Assembly: GCA_949152475.1 (NCBI GenBank)
Contig: OX424563.1
Span: 5,615,001 to 5,679,000 of the forward strand
From: Terebella lapidaria
Lineage: Eukaryota > Annelida > Polychaeta > Terebellida > Terebellidae
Length of the DNA stretch: 64,000 bases
Reading direction: 5' to 3'
Of this stretch, positions 15,001 to 22,345 are shown piece after piece (position 1 is the stretch's first letter; every line of letters begins with the position of its first letter). The position numbers and the translations under genes were made by a program. The notes beneath the pieces were generated by a model. It ran no database searches, was not told the DNA's origin, and was given only the letters and a program-made list of their open reading frames with translations.

Positions 15001-17545
15001 GTTCTGCTATGAAAAATCCAAAACTAAGACTTCGGGCTCCTTCCGCGTGAAGGCTCATGATGTGCGAGCGCTCGCGTCTTCTCTCGCGTTCATGAATAAT
15101 GTTGCATTGTCCGATGTCATGCAGGCCTGCACTTGGGCCTCTAACAATACGTTTGTTTCCTTCTACTGCAGGGAACCTGGCAGGACGACTCCGGCTACCG
15201 CCTTGGACCCGTGGTGGCCGCGCAGCATAAGGTCCATCTGTAAATGATGTACATAAGGGACTGCACGTGTATATACGCACATCTCTCGTGGACTGGTCGT
15301 CTCGGAGATTCTGGTTGTCCCTCTTATTTGGGTGAAAGAAATTTTGAGTTGTCCCGCCGACAGCAAGACAACTGCGGGGGAATCACCTCTACGACTTCAC
15401 TCTCTTACCCAGGTACTATTCTTTATTGTTCATGTTCGTTACTCGCCCATGTTATTAAACTAATTGTTAATTACTCGTCGGGGGTATTAAACCCTCAACG
15501 AATTACTACAGGGCGAAATTAAACTCAATTTAATAGTAACTTCATGCTCAACTGAATGTGTGCGTTCTATGCCTCAATGATGTTCATTGACGTGGGAGAG
15601 GGGTTAGCCCACCTCCTGTGGTTATTCTGATATAACCCAAAGTGTTTATTATAGAGGTCAAAGTGTGGACATAAATAGGAAGTTTTAAGTTATTAAAACC
15701 AGTATTTATTACACACTTACCTCTATAATAAACACGGTCATGTTCCCTCCCGCCTCCCCAGCCTAACCTTTTGGGGGACAAAGTAATGGCGGTTCCGGTG
15801 GAACAGCTTCGTCAAGAAAGATTTCTCAGTGACCACTGACACAGTCAAGTTTCGTCAAGAAACTTTTATGAATGACTGTTGACTGAGGGGCATAGAACGA
15901 CCAGTTTAAGAGAGTTTGCCATTAAAAAATTTAATGGCACGATTTTCCCTCTTATTTGAAAGCCAAGTAAGATTACCCAAAGTGTTTATTATAGAGGTAA
16001 GTGTGTAATAAATACTGGTTTTAATAACTTAAAACTTCCTTTTGTTATTCAACTCTATTTCACATGCAATGACCAGATCATCAGTGTTTTAGTTAGCTGG
16101 GAAATGTTTGGCTTTGGTTATAATGTGAATGCGAAAATTCTGCTGTATTGTACAAGTTTTTAAATCACAAAATTGGCCAAGATGACACAGCATTCTTTTA
16201 GTCATGTATCATTTTACATTTGAAAGGAGCACCTGAAAAATATCACTAACATCCTGATTAAATATACTAGTACTCTGAACAATATTGGCTGGGTAATTGT
16301 CCATTCATTTTGGGTGGCAAATATCTGGTGGGCCAAGTTGTCAAGATGATGGAAAGCAGTTCTGGTAAGAAACTGCAGATGAGCTCTCACTCTTACCCAC
16401 ATACAATGGCCTATGTATCCTTTTTTCTCAGTCCAGTATGACCATTTGAAATGATAAGAACAAATTGCGGGATGCCACAAAGCCTATAGGCTTTTATGTC
16501 TAGTTAACTCTTCATGTAGCTTTCCTGTTTGATCTCCCATTTGGGATTTTAAGAGACTAGGACCTCCAATCTCACTATCATACAAGCAGCAAGAACATGT
16601 CTTTGTTGCCAGGTATGACACAAAGCCAGCAGGAGGATGTGCTGACTTACTTCAAGGATGGGATACACAAGGTGATCGTGGCCACGTCCGTGGCAGAGGA
16701 AGGTTTGGACGTCAGCAAGTGTAACCTTGTGATCCGCTACGAATACGTCACAAACGAAATTGCAATGATCCAGGCCAGAGGTAAGCCATAACCATTAACA
16801 TATGCAATCATAACTGTCAATCCAAGTGCTACATGTGAAGTTAAGCAGTATGATGTCATTCTGTCCCTGATGACGGAGTCCCTGGTTGTGTTTGTCAGGT
16901 CGAGGGCGAGCTGAAGACTCCAAGTATGTTGTGGTGAGCCAGCGTGGACGTGGACTTGCAGAGAAGGAAGACCTCAACAAGATCCGAGAGAGCATGATGA
17001 ACAAGGCCATCCAGCGCATCAAAGAGATGAGTGATCAGGAGCGTGTTCAACTCATCAGGCATCAACAGCAGCAGTCACAAACTGAATGGCAGATGGCGGA
17101 AGTTGAGAAGAAAACCAAGCTGTTGTCTCGAGTTAAATCCGACCACACGTGGGAACTACGCTGTATGAAGTGTGACCAACTGGGGTGTTTCTCCAGTGAT
17201 GTTCGACTCGTGAATGGAAGCCACCACTTCATCATTGATGAGACTTTTCATGAGAGGGTCATTGTTGAACCTCATCCCAATCCAATATCATATGATGACA
17301 TCCAGAAAACCGACAAAATCTTCTGCAGTAAATGTCACTATGACTGGGGTATCATGGCCATTTACAAGGGCACCAAGTTTTGTGTTTTGAAAGTTGTAAG
17401 CTTTGTGCTGGTGAATACGCAAACAGGAATCAGAGACACCAAAAAGAAGTGGAAGGATGTCCCATTTATGGTTGACCCTCTGACACCTGAAGAACTCCAG
17501 ACCTATGCCATGCACCGCATTCGTCAACAGAACGAAGAACACTAA
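2..17545 (+). CDS. RIG-I-like receptor (RLR) helicase, 5'-truncated by the window, ten exons
   Basis: Predicted cytosolic double-stranded RNA sensor of the RIG-I/MDA5/LGP2 family. Exons: 2-119 (provisional), 504-706, 852-1235, 1392-1554, 1867-1962, 2193-2356, 4350-4485, 4577-4813, 16613-16780, 16899-17545. All introns have GT-AG ends and every junction keeps frame; the total is exactly 772 codons including stop. Motif I is APTGSGKT (exon 504-706), motif II DECHH, motif [12 protein letters not shown], then the helical insertion and pincer-like exons. Helicase domain 2 has [10 protein letters not shown] and QARGRGRAED (motifs V and VI). The last exon carries the regulatory domain with paired cysteines RCMKC and FCSKC. 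CARD domains, if present, lie left of the window. RIG-I, MDA5 or LGP2 orthology cannot be decided here. The intron 4814-16612 is 11.8 kb of transposons. Confidence 0.93.
201..422. repeat. 74-bp tandem repeat, three copies, in an RLR intron
   Basis: Three head-to-tail copies start at 201, 275 and 349, each beginning agtattttt and containing a pyrimidine tract ending in cag followed by ttaatgatg or a close variant. Each unit therefore resembles a 3' splice site. The array sits just upstream of the real acceptor at 503/504. Confidence 0.85.
2686..4216 (+). mobile_element. Composite repeat: family C palindrome with a family A element in its left end
   Basis: The outer ends are mirror images (tatactctgattttt on the left, aaaaaatcagagtata on the right). 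The right part, 3655-4216, is a long imperfect palindrome starting ctaactcgtttacactg and ending with its complement. Family A occupies 2701-3654, between the T-run of the left end and ctaactcg. The same arrangement occurs in reverse orientation at 44362-45997. It lies in the RLR intron between exons 2193-2356 and 4350-4485. Confidence 0.75.
2701..3654 (+). mobile_element. Family A repeat, copy 1 (Helentron-derived/HINE-like, non-autonomous)
   Basis: It starts with a hairpin (aggttaccggacc, loop ttt, then its near-complement), followed by a gtcc microsatellite. Near the other end is gtccggtaacct, complementary to the first 12 bases, followed by a terminal hairpin ttagcctttgggctaa and a T-run. 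A subterminal inverted repeat plus a 3' terminal hairpin and insertion in T-rich DNA is the pattern described for Helentron-associated elements; that class assignment is inference. No coding capacity is seen. Confidence 0.65.
4928..7073 (+). mobile_element. Family A repeat, copy 2, with expanded satellite core
   Basis: It has the same start (aggttaccggacc) and end (ctccggtaacc, then tagcccattgggctaa) as the other family A copies. It is inserted in a T-tract of more than 20 bases. Its middle is replaced by a 134-bp tandem array. No protein domain is seen. Confidence 0.7.
5330..6960. repeat. 134-bp tandem satellite, about 12 units, with nuclear-receptor-like half-sites
   Basis: The marker gtgaacatatagg (gtggacatatagg in the first unit) recurs at 5401, 5535, 5669, 5803, 5937, 6071, 6205, 6339, 6473, 6607, 6742 and 6897: ten consecutive units are 134-135 bases long, nine of them exactly 134. 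Most units contain tgaccttgaa (complement of the extended half-site TCAAGGTCA), tgacctttgacct (complement of AGGTCAAAGGTCA, a perfect direct repeat with one-base spacing) and caaggtca. The final spacing is 155, so the array is degraded at that edge. Confidence 0.9.
7074..7324 (+). mobile_element. Fragment of family B-like head sequence between two family A copies
   Basis: It begins with a T-run and cttcttccgccgtttggttt, matching the head of family B near 48410, and includes the motif ccaagatggccgcc. It is flanked directly by family A copies on both sides, which suggests sequential insertions into its T-rich ends. Confidence 0.5.
7325..8581 (+). mobile_element. Family A repeat, copy 3
   Basis: It starts aggttaccggacc and ends gtccggtaacctatcgtagc plus the terminal hairpin around tagcctttgggcta. 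The interior matches copy 1 closely (for example the gccgccatttt block and the stretch with tgaccttgaatttgacc) but lacks the 134-bp array of copy 2. Confidence 0.7.
8582..9164. repeat. Intronic spacer with a 73-bp tandem repeat
   Basis: The unit beginning agccctg(c/t)tcagtcatgcc recurs at 8767, 8840 and 8913, giving about 2.3 copies of 73 bases that end near 8935. The rest of this stretch, up to the DIRS element, shows no coding exon or other element that I can support. Confidence 0.75.
9184..9408 (+). repeat. DIRS left inverted terminal repeat
   Basis: It begins acctctataataaacactt and ends near tttgtccc. It is the reverse complement of 15776-15998 with only a few differences, for example ctggttgttct here against ctggtcgttct in the complement of the right copy. 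Confidence 0.92.
9650..13321 (+). CDS. DIRS ORF1, Gag-like structural protein with long open extension
   Basis: Putative nucleocapsid protein of the DIRS element. The ATG at 9650 ([13 protein letters not shown]) is preferred over upstream in-frame codons because a cysteine-rich start is usual for DIRS ORF1. The N-terminus has several Cys pairs, then a long Ser/Pro/Ala-rich stretch, a more structured middle, a Gln-rich run and an RG-rich tail near 12140-12200. The frame does not stop there but stays open to TGA at 13319-13321, overlapping the RT frame by about 1.2 kb. Whether this extension is translated is unknown. The recombinase frame reopens in the same frame immediately after that TGA. 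Confidence 0.8.
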   Translation: MKCAGCKQFLPKWELHVSCWMCRSLCRPTATCGLCGSWSVDEWSDYLRGLRAVQQERMSKPLPPFPSPSASSSARSRHKQAIQKREEQDLSLLHLISAVSNDLCSSFSLPRFPGPGLPDPGNQYYRGSTASSSIHTSCMTLVNSNPVPPEGSRARGRNMPIDPGYLALSSVRMRPSVSSTRRFNSVNVSICGLQASGASGYPYPGGRFPVLGLPRSSGAAAATAVSTLAGSVPTVPGSRASVPGNQFRPLSSPLFHVSGCGSPRPLSQRSSMAGTGFRPGYPLSPRVIVNQWHSRPQTRVTTSIKSSRKSVSFDSNVSFFPQIAEDFEGAEVPSSPLLPGVSNPPASSAPMESQGTASTSSVDATHSAPAAPSASASVAATSVSPSASVSALSVATAPFRTPLSTTPGVSSLFLSRGEFQAEMQAMRSEFMNRLDSFLARQVYVQRLQAPPAASPSAESSVDLPYSSREDGIVPLPGPSGLVRPKRLREDDLGSQDEEESNNPFKRPWADKLDYVRRLTGEEWPDLASTSPPPAKRARSFMERDLQQPKVPRDALRFPVAPGVRNMLAARVEETAKRGRPQLGLLPAKPKIQDFYSSSVLDAEPSKLQEQEIFSVPKTVSLRWNQLTDFQAALRLSVAVDSSMDWMVHALTLATTSCYEQVMDNENLDRSELADVLHGSVGLLQSLGKAVADKVSLDCTAWWTSELWRRDSVIQRLDLKVPDQLLAKLRGHPVLPESGPASPFLFPVDAHLEVDALKSRQEERDRAKASTDASLMQSKAMERWSRMLLQQKQQRKRPQQQQQSASSGAGSSAVGRGKGKALDRPFRGAPAGGQRGGQRGRGGRGRGRPASPAKPAGAKKSGNTLIFSRGTPTSGRVSKFTRSSKYLGYKRACRRATRRFLASLARPRSQSLDCLHLASGVRSTVRTVSSVDAHSKGFFVASRPGKASGADRRDFGHDSKASGRTSFGQLPGVLQYPVCSSEGFGRLEAGDRSFRSQPLSAYSHLHHGDGGGGKVGYALGGLGRDNRPQGCLFSRAYEEVRQKIPQVLLSGPGVAVSGVAFRSVHRPLDLYDVRSGATGVGPSERHCDLPVSRRLVDQASVPSNFASSGPVGCGFVSVHGLQNQSKKVRFISSSRLRFLGVSISDYLRLCYPDGGTSVKVIRAVPRFLNQGSSASLALAISDRYISGDREDGASRSLAYAVPPVAASCQLVAGNGGHGPVGSRV
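12126..14357 (+). CDS. DIRS ORF2, reverse transcriptase / RNase H / methyltransferase-like
   Basis: The polymerase of the DIRS element, in the +1 frame relative to ORF1. RT motifs include [33 protein letters not shown] and the catalytic YLDD at 12918-12929, then FLGYRF. RNase H follows with [14 protein letters not shown], a conserved Glu in [19 protein letters not shown] and ADRLSRR. The C-terminal part (VDLFATRWN onward) matches the methyltransferase-like region that follows RNase H in DIRS elements. The frame opens at 12126 without an ATG nearby, so expression probably uses frameshifting or another unconventional start. No internal stop is present. Confidence 0.93.
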   Translation: MGPLPAVSEGGSVDVEVAVADVQLAQQSQQGLRSQVIPSSSLVGPPRLVESPSSLAPVNILDINEPVGARLGGFWPRWRDLGASPWIVSTLRRGFGLRFEQFPPLTLTPRVFSLPHDPERRQALIDEISAMIQKRAVEPVSGSSPGFYSILFVVPKASGGWRPVIDLSALNRYLLIPTFTMETAEVVRSAMPLGAWVVTIDLKDAYFHVPMRRSVRKYLRFFYQGQVWQFRALPFGLSTAPWIFTMCVRELQVLAHRNGIVIYQYLDDWLIRHQCPQTLLRQAQWVVDLCQSMGFKINQKKSDLSPRQDFVFLGYRFRTTSGYVIPTEERRSKLSEQSRGFLTRVPQPASRWQSLIGTLAATEKMVPLGRLHMRSLQLQLHANWSQATGDMAQLVHVSDQVVRDLRWWLDPANVFRGAPFRPPPPSRHLFTDASMEGWGAHWDDQEISGRWSRSQQDDHINVLEIRAVFLALQHWEHQFSDQVVLLATDNSTVVAYVNKQGGTKSMSLCLLTVEMLTWCFHHRITLRARHIPGYMNVWADRLSRRGQIQATEWSLSPVVFRAICHLWDRPAVDLFATRWNTKLPTFVSPIPDDQAWAVDAMSLDWDGMFLYAFPPAILLDKVLAKFKAHRSRMILIAPQLPQKSWFPDLLELLVDSPVPLPDRSDLLKQPRSDRFHQAPGTLKLHAWLLSSDVTERRAFQERCQLGSPELIDDLLWQSTNPSGRDSVLGAVAGRLVLSRSLLL
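13343..15247 (+). CDS. DIRS ORF3, tyrosine recombinase
   Basis: Integrase-like recombinase that would insert the circular DNA intermediate. The ATG at 13343 is the first in frame, but the recombinase similarity starts later, after the RT ORF ends (about 14360), with an N-terminal core-binding part ([10 protein letters not shown]). Catalytic residues seen: Arg in [11 protein letters not shown], HxxR in KAHDVRALA, Trp in CTWASNN and the nucleophile Tyr in SFYCRE (codon 15164-15166). The first about 1 kb overlaps ORF2 in another frame and may be open by chance. The frame is the same as ORF1 and separated from it by a single TGA. Confidence 0.9.
   Translation: MVVGPGQCVSGRSIPSASSLQASLYGCQYGGMGSSLGRSRDFGSVVSVTTGRPYQCAGDQGRVSRASALGAPVLRPGGFARHGQFNGRGLRQQAGRDQVHVPVFVDGGDADLVLPPPDHAQGPAHSRLYECVGRSFVSSGPDSGHGVVVVSGSLPGDLSPVGQACSGSVRHEVEYQASDVCVPDPRRSSMGGRRDVPGLGRDVSLCFSSCHSLGQGSSQVQGSSQQDDSHCPTTSTEVVVPGPSGVVGGQPSSTARPVGSVKTAAVRSLPSSPGHAQATRVALVERCYRKKGFSREVSARIARTNRRSSLAVYQSKWTRFCAWCRGRKVSPFKVTAPVISEFLLEKFKEGKAPSTLAGYRTAIAKTIKPKTGVDFGQDASLSALLNSFVVERPKLRNPVPTWDLSLVLNCLLSDPFEPLERASLKFLTFKTVFLLALASGKRRSELHALDFSKVLWKEDGSAVTLGVIPSFLAKTQLAHTPSMSFSIPSLTSSLGPGLEEDAKLCPVRALRIYVDRTRELHVGKRLLFVAFKKNFSKDIRPAAISSWVKKCVLFCYEKSKTKTSGSFRVKAHDVRALASSLAFMNNVALSDVMQACTWASNNTFVSFYCREPGRTTPATALDPWWPRSIRSICK
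15634..15736. repeat. DIRS internal complementary region
   Basis: 15634-15677 is the reverse complement of the left element tip, and 15678-15736 is the reverse complement of the right tip, meeting at ataaata/ggaag. In DIRS elements this segment templates joining of the two ends during circle formation. Confidence 0.9.
15776..15998 (-). repeat. DIRS right inverted terminal repeat
   Basis: Reverse complement of 9184-9408, including the mirrored gttccggtggaacagcttcg block and the tip gtttattatagaggt. It continues into the right-specific tip to about 16039. Confidence 0.92.
16040..16612. other. Remainder of the large RLR intron
   Basis: Unique-looking AT-rich intronic sequence between the DIRS right end and the acceptor at 16611-16612. 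I see no exon, repeat or mobile element in it. Confidence 0.6.
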
Positions 17546-18382
17546 TTCTTCAGAAAAACCGCCTTTGTGATTGCCTGATCCTGCAGTTTGAATTACTGAT
17601 GTAGTTTGTAGAACATGGAATTAATGGTATGTGATTGCATAGTAATAAATATAACACAGGACAATGGCAGTATGACATATTCTGCTTTGACACAAAATTA
17701 TCAAAATTCATTTACATACAGTTTCATGACTGTGCTCCCTGCAATGTAATATCTGTGCATTCCTTCCAAAAATACATGTAGGCTGCATTTAGCAATTTGC
17801 ATAGCATTGTAGTGCATGTGTATAATTTGTATCGAATAATGAAAATGCATGTTAGTGATTTTCTTTCAGTTATGATATCAAAACAACTATATATGGTTAA
17901 TGCTTGCCATGAAAATGATAATGTGTGGCATTTCTGAGAGATATATCATGAAATAATTTGTAAAATTTAACAAGTATAAATTATTAAGTAGGAATGTTGT
18001 GAATGTATTGCTGTAATTACAGTTAATTTATTTATTTATTCACTTTGTTACAGATGTCCAGAGTAGATTGCAAATATCATTTTATGACAGAAATCAGAGA
18101 TATCAGCAAAAATATGTGGCATAATGTTCCAATGAATTAAATAAGTAAGTACAAGTAAAAACTTGTCTGATCCGCTAAATGAAGTTAACAATAGCATATT
18201 CAGTAATGAAGACATATTGGTTCTAATATCCTGAATGCATGTACATGTGCATATTATTTGAGACAATGCTGTTCAATAAAACCTATACCATTAAGAATCT
18301 TTTTATTTTTTGTTTTGGAAATTGTGAAATACAAGGTCAGCACATATTGTAAAAAAAACATTTCAAAACACAATATAGCCTC
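17546..18382 (+). other. RLR 3' UTR and downstream AT-rich spacer
   Basis: AT-rich non-coding sequence follows the RLR stop codon. A canonical AATAAA lies at 17644-17649, about 100 bases after the stop, and is the likely poly(A) signal. The rest, up to the gypsy remnant at 18383, shows no coding exon or repeat structure that I can recognise. Confidence 0.6.
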
Positions 18383-18880
18383 CCATGGATTGAAGAGACT
18401 TATGATTCCTTGGCTGATGCCCAGTTGTTCACTCCACTCAATGGCTACTGGCAGGTGGAAATGGGTGAGGGAGATCAGGAGAAGACATCTTTTAGTGTTG
18501 GAGCACTTGGCTTTTTCGAATGTATCAGGCTTCTGTTTGGATTGACCAACAGCAAGCCCTGCTTCATTCCAGCATTGTATGCAGAGTGTTTATAAAGGGC
18601 TTGCACCTCAGAAGTTGACTGGTTTATATCGATGACATAATCGTGTTTTCTAAGTCGCTTTTGCTTCATAGAAATATATTTCTATGATTGCTTGGAGCAA
18701 GACTAAACCTCAAAAGTGTAGCTTTCTCCAGCAGCACATCAAATACCTTGGGATATGGACGTGGTACCAAAGGACCAAGTTGAATGTGATCCAGATGGCA
18801 GGGAGAAGATTCATAATTGTGAGGTTCCATCGCCTGTCACAGAATAGTGGGTGTTCAAGCAATCATTCAACAGGGGGCAG
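18383..18880 (+). pseudogene. Decayed Ty3/gypsy-type pol fragment (reverse transcriptase)
   Basis: Translation shows EETYDSLADAQ, GYWQVEM and FGLTNS, then in a shifted frame LVYIDDIIVFSKS (18619-18657, the catalytic YIDD), then in further frames KPQKCSFLQQHIKYLGI and DPDGREKIHN. These are consecutive Ty3/gypsy RT motifs broken by at least two frameshifts and small deletions, so this is a dead remnant. No LTRs were identified for it. Confidence 0.85.
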
Positions 18881-18984
18881 CATTGTAATATGGGTCAGTT
18901 TGTGCGCCAAATCACTAACGGATATCGTCTGTAATCACCAATGTACGGAGCTGCTGAAAGGACATGGAAGAAACTTTTTTTAGA

Positions 18985-19165
18985 CATATCGTTACTGCGT
19001 TCCCTCGCAATATTATTTGGTTCCCTCGCGATCTTATTGCGTTCCCTCACATTCCGGATCGCATTCCATCGCGATCTCATTGCATTCCGGATCGTGTTGC
19101 CACGCGATATTATTGTGTTCTCTCGCATGTTCCATCGCGAGCTTATTGCATTCTGGACCTCTAGT
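18985..19165. repeat. Degenerate short tandem repeat rich in ttccctcgcgat-like units
   Basis: Units of roughly 20-25 bases, built on attgcgttcc and tccatcgcga, recur about seven times with drift. Short frames translated from it on both strands are repetitive and are not considered genes. Confidence 0.65.
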
Positions 19166-19256
19166 TTTGATGTATCCCGGTTTCCCATCTGTGCTGAGGA
19201 TTGAGGCTAGTTATGATGGCTTAGTTGTGGTACTAGGCCATGAGCATGAAGGTGTG

Positions 19257-19795
19257 TCATAAAAAGTTTCGTGATGATATCTTAGTACGTTTTGGAATGA
19301 AGTGCGTGACGTCGTTTCTCCTCCCCCCCCCCCCAACCCCCACCCCCCGAAAAAAAAAAATTTTGGCGTCGTTTTCCCGAACAAAATATGTTTTTTTTTT
19401 GTAGCGACCATCTTGCTTTTCTGATTCCGCTGAAATTCAATTCGGTAAATTGAAACTTTTCGTACACATACATCGGGCCCTGTGGTAGGTTGCTATCGAA
19501 TTTCAGCCAAATCGCAAAAAAAACCAAGATGGCCGCCACAAAAAAAAACGTTATTGTTGAGTGCACGGTCAGAAGTGTATATATATTGATTTTGTATGAT
19601 TTTGAATTCGCGAAAATTACCATGAAGAGATAACCCAGAAACCACATCATGCACTTTATACCCAAGATATCGTCACGAAACTTTTTGTACACATACTTTG
19701 GGCCCTGAGGTAGGTTACTATTGAATTTCAGCCGAATCGGAAAAACAAGATGGCCGCCACAAAAAAAAAAAAACATTTTTTTCAGGGAAATGGCG
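19257..19795. repeat. Internally duplicated and inverted interspersed repeat
   Basis: The block tttcagcc(a/g)aatcg ... aagatggccgccac occurs at about 19502 and 19726, roughly 220 bases apart. The segment around 19260-19300 (aaaagtttcgtgatgatatc) is an inverted match to 19660-19690. It is a non-coding repeat of unknown class. Confidence 0.6.
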
Positions 19796-19875
19796 TCACA
19801 TACTTTATTCCGAAACAAACCGGGGGACACCTGTGCAGTCGTGAGACCGACTGCCTCGCCCCCACCGCCCTCTAG

Positions 19876-20574
19876 AGTCTATGTTGCTTAGATGCAGAAA
19901 AGTGTTTTGATACAGTTTGGTATGATGGTCTGTTCTTTAAACTCTTGAATATTTTATCTCGTCATATATGGCGGTTCCTATGCAACTGGTACAAATCACT
20001 CCGGGCAGTCATAAAATGGAATGGTACTGTTCATCTTACCACATACTTTAGTGTCTCCAGAGGGATTAAACAAGGCTGCATTATTTTTATGTTGTTTAAC
20101 ATTTTTGTTCATAATCTTATATGTGAGCTTTGTGAGTCCAATCATGGTCTCCGAATCGGTGATGACAAGAATAATGTGTTTGCTTATGCTGATGACATCT
20201 CTCACGTTAGTACTAATAAAGCCTGGTCTCCAACAATTGATAAATATTTGCTCCAGCTATGCTGATATGTGGAAACTTGAATTCGGTGTACAGAAGAGTA
20301 AATGTATGGTCACTGGTTATAAATCCGATAGATTTGCTCCGGAACCTTGTTGGACTCTAGGGGATGTTCCCACTGGAACTGTTGATCACATCGAAATCCT
20401 GGGCGTAACCTTTGGTAATGATAGCCAATACAACCTTCAAACGCAGCCTAGATTCCCTTGCTGATGTCGGAATGTTATATCCTGGTGTTAATATCCCGAG
20501 TAAAGTTCACCTGTATAGAACTGTTTGCCTCCCCTCATTGCAGTATGGGATGGAATCACTAAATTCGAGTGTAT
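19876..20574 (+). pseudogene. Non-LTR retrotransposon reverse transcriptase, 5' segment
   Basis: Shows LDAEKCFDTVWYDGL, SRGIKQGC, LFNIF and the catalytic AYADDI (YADD codons 20185-20196), then in another frame KSKCMVTGYKS and LGVTFGND. The LINE RT is frameshifted and 5'-truncated. It is interrupted at 20574 by the LTR element and resumes at 27897 (TYKQLEQTQGQIVKQ), so both pieces come from one insertion. Confidence 0.85.
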
Positions 20575-22184
20575 TGTGAAGATTTAGTGTTTTATGTCGG
20601 GCCGCGACCCTTTGCAAGATATTTTTCTTGTTTGGTCACGTGATGTATTTTGTTGCGTTTACTGTGCTGACAGATTTTGTCACTCAGCTAGCGGCGATTA
20701 TCGTCGAATACTTTTTATTGCGGGAAGGGAAGTACATCATATTTGGGGAATGTGTTTAATATTGCCCTTTTTGTTATTTTATTGTCCTGATTTCATGTTT
20801 TATGTCATTTCTTTTTACTTAGAGGCGATTTTGTCGTACTATTTTCGTACGGCTGCCATCTTTGTTTACATTTGGCTGCGATCGTGCTAGGGGGCGATGC
20901 AGTCACGCTAATGGGGTTTCTACGACCTTTATTTACATTTTTGGCCGATCTTTGTGGGCTATTTACGCAACAAGTAGGAGTTGATCTGCTCTATTCTTGC
21001 TGTCTATTGACTCCATGGGATCTTATTTACAGGCCTACATTATATTTTAGTGGCGATGCTTGCTATTTCTTGCATAATTTGCCATATTCTGCCCAGGTGC
21101 TAAAACGTGTTTTCGCGTTGCATTCTGGGTAATATTTTTATCGACCACCATTTTCTGTGCCAGCTTGACCTGATTTTGGCCAATCGGTGTGTCTCTGGCG
21201 CAATTAACCTTTTTCTGAGGACAAGTTTCGCCAGATCCCATAAATACAGGTGCCTTACTGGCATCGCTCTCTCACTTCCATCTGGGCTTCAACACATGAA
21301 GGAAGAAACGTGACGCTGTGAAGTCGAGGCACCAAGACCACGTGGAGTTTGGCAGAAGTTGGGAGATCTGTGTGTTAATCTCAGGAGTTATAGCCAGTTG
21401 TTTTCATTTAGTGGTGTCTACATTGTATTATATTTTGGAGGTCCAGGTGGAGGTGAGCAGCATTGTGTATTCCAGTTTGAGATAGTGATTGGATATTCTA
21501 TATTTGATAGTATTATTTTGAGTCTTTATATTTGGCAGAGTTCAGTGTTTGCGTAACTTAGAGATCTGTTAATTGTGTGTAAAACTTGGGGATACTAAAA
21601 AGGAGTTTTAGTATCCATTGAGTATTTTATACCAGTATATTGAAGTGAGTTTGTCCAGTTTATTGAGTGTATTTGTGATCGCAATACTTGGCGGTTTATC
21701 ATATTTGAGAGACATAGGTGTATTTTTACAGTCTTGTTGATTTACCAGAATTTGCACGGTTTATATATTCTATCGAAGATAAGATAGGTCTCGCTTGGGT
21801 TTGTATTACTTGGAGAAATCTGTGTTTAGCCTCCTGACAACTTTTGGTTAGTTGCACAGATGTTGAGTTATTCATGGTATTGATTTATTTGGTATATATC
21901 GATTTATCGGTGATATTGTTCATATTCAGCTATCGAGACAGCCATCTGACACTTTGTGTTTATCTAAGTTTATTTTGTGAGACCTTGGTATTGTTCAAGT
22001 ATTATTCAGATATATGATGAAGTATTACCATTGAAGTTGAAGTTTTTATCAATAAATAGTGTTGATTCTTTATGTTTACAATAAATCAGTATTTTTAGCA
22101 TATTTGCCAGTTTTCTTTGCCGACTTCCCACGCACACAAGCACACACACCAGGAAATCCGCTAACCAACCGCTTGACCGTCACA
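20575..22184 (+). repeat. 5' LTR (1610 bp)
   Basis: TG...CA ends. Contains AATAAA motifs at 22051 and 22080 near its 3' part. Short frames inside it (for example 20594-20890) appear identically in the 3' LTR and are not treated as genes. Confidence 0.95.
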
Positions 22185-22188
22185 ACTT

Positions 22189-22204
22189 TGGTGTCAGAAG
22201 TGGG
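22189..22204 (+). promoter_or_regulatory. Primer binding site, tRNA-Leu type
   Basis: tggtgtcagaagtggg starts four bases after the LTR. Its complement ends in tgacacca and fits the 3' end of animal tRNA-Leu plus CCA. That match is from memory of tRNA-Leu 3' ends and was not searched. Confidence 0.8.
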
Positions 22205-22345
22205 ATCCTTCTTCAACATCAGAGGATCCAGTGATACGAGCCCTGGTCTGTACTTGTTCTGTGTGTATTGTGTCGTGTTGTGTTGCGTGTGTGTGGTTTT
22301 TTTTTATAATCTTCAGTGAAGTCGACGTCCGGTGAAGTTGAAGTG

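Larger units (their letters stand above)
9165..16039 (+). mobile_element. Full-length DIRS-type tyrosine-recombinase retrotransposon
   Basis: The element has inverted terminal repeats (9184-9408 and 15776-15998), gag-, RT/RNase H- and tyrosine-recombinase frames, and an internal complementary region at 15634-15736. The internal region matches the complement of both outer tips. Its first half (15634-15677) complements the left tip, which places the left end near 9165. Its second half (15678-15736) complements the right tip, which places the right end near 16039. No target duplication is evident, as expected for DIRS. The long frames lack internal stops and the ITRs differ at few positions, so the copy looks young. 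It lies in sense orientation inside the RLR intron. Confidence 0.93.

Noticed and set aside
18895..19204. Repetitive Arg/Asn-rich frames on both strands
   Set aside because: They translate a degenerate short tandem repeat.
20594..21556. Four short open frames in the 5' LTR, repeated in the 3' LTR
   Set aside because: They are identical or nearly so because the LTRs are duplicates. None shows a domain, and they overlap LTR regulatory DNA.
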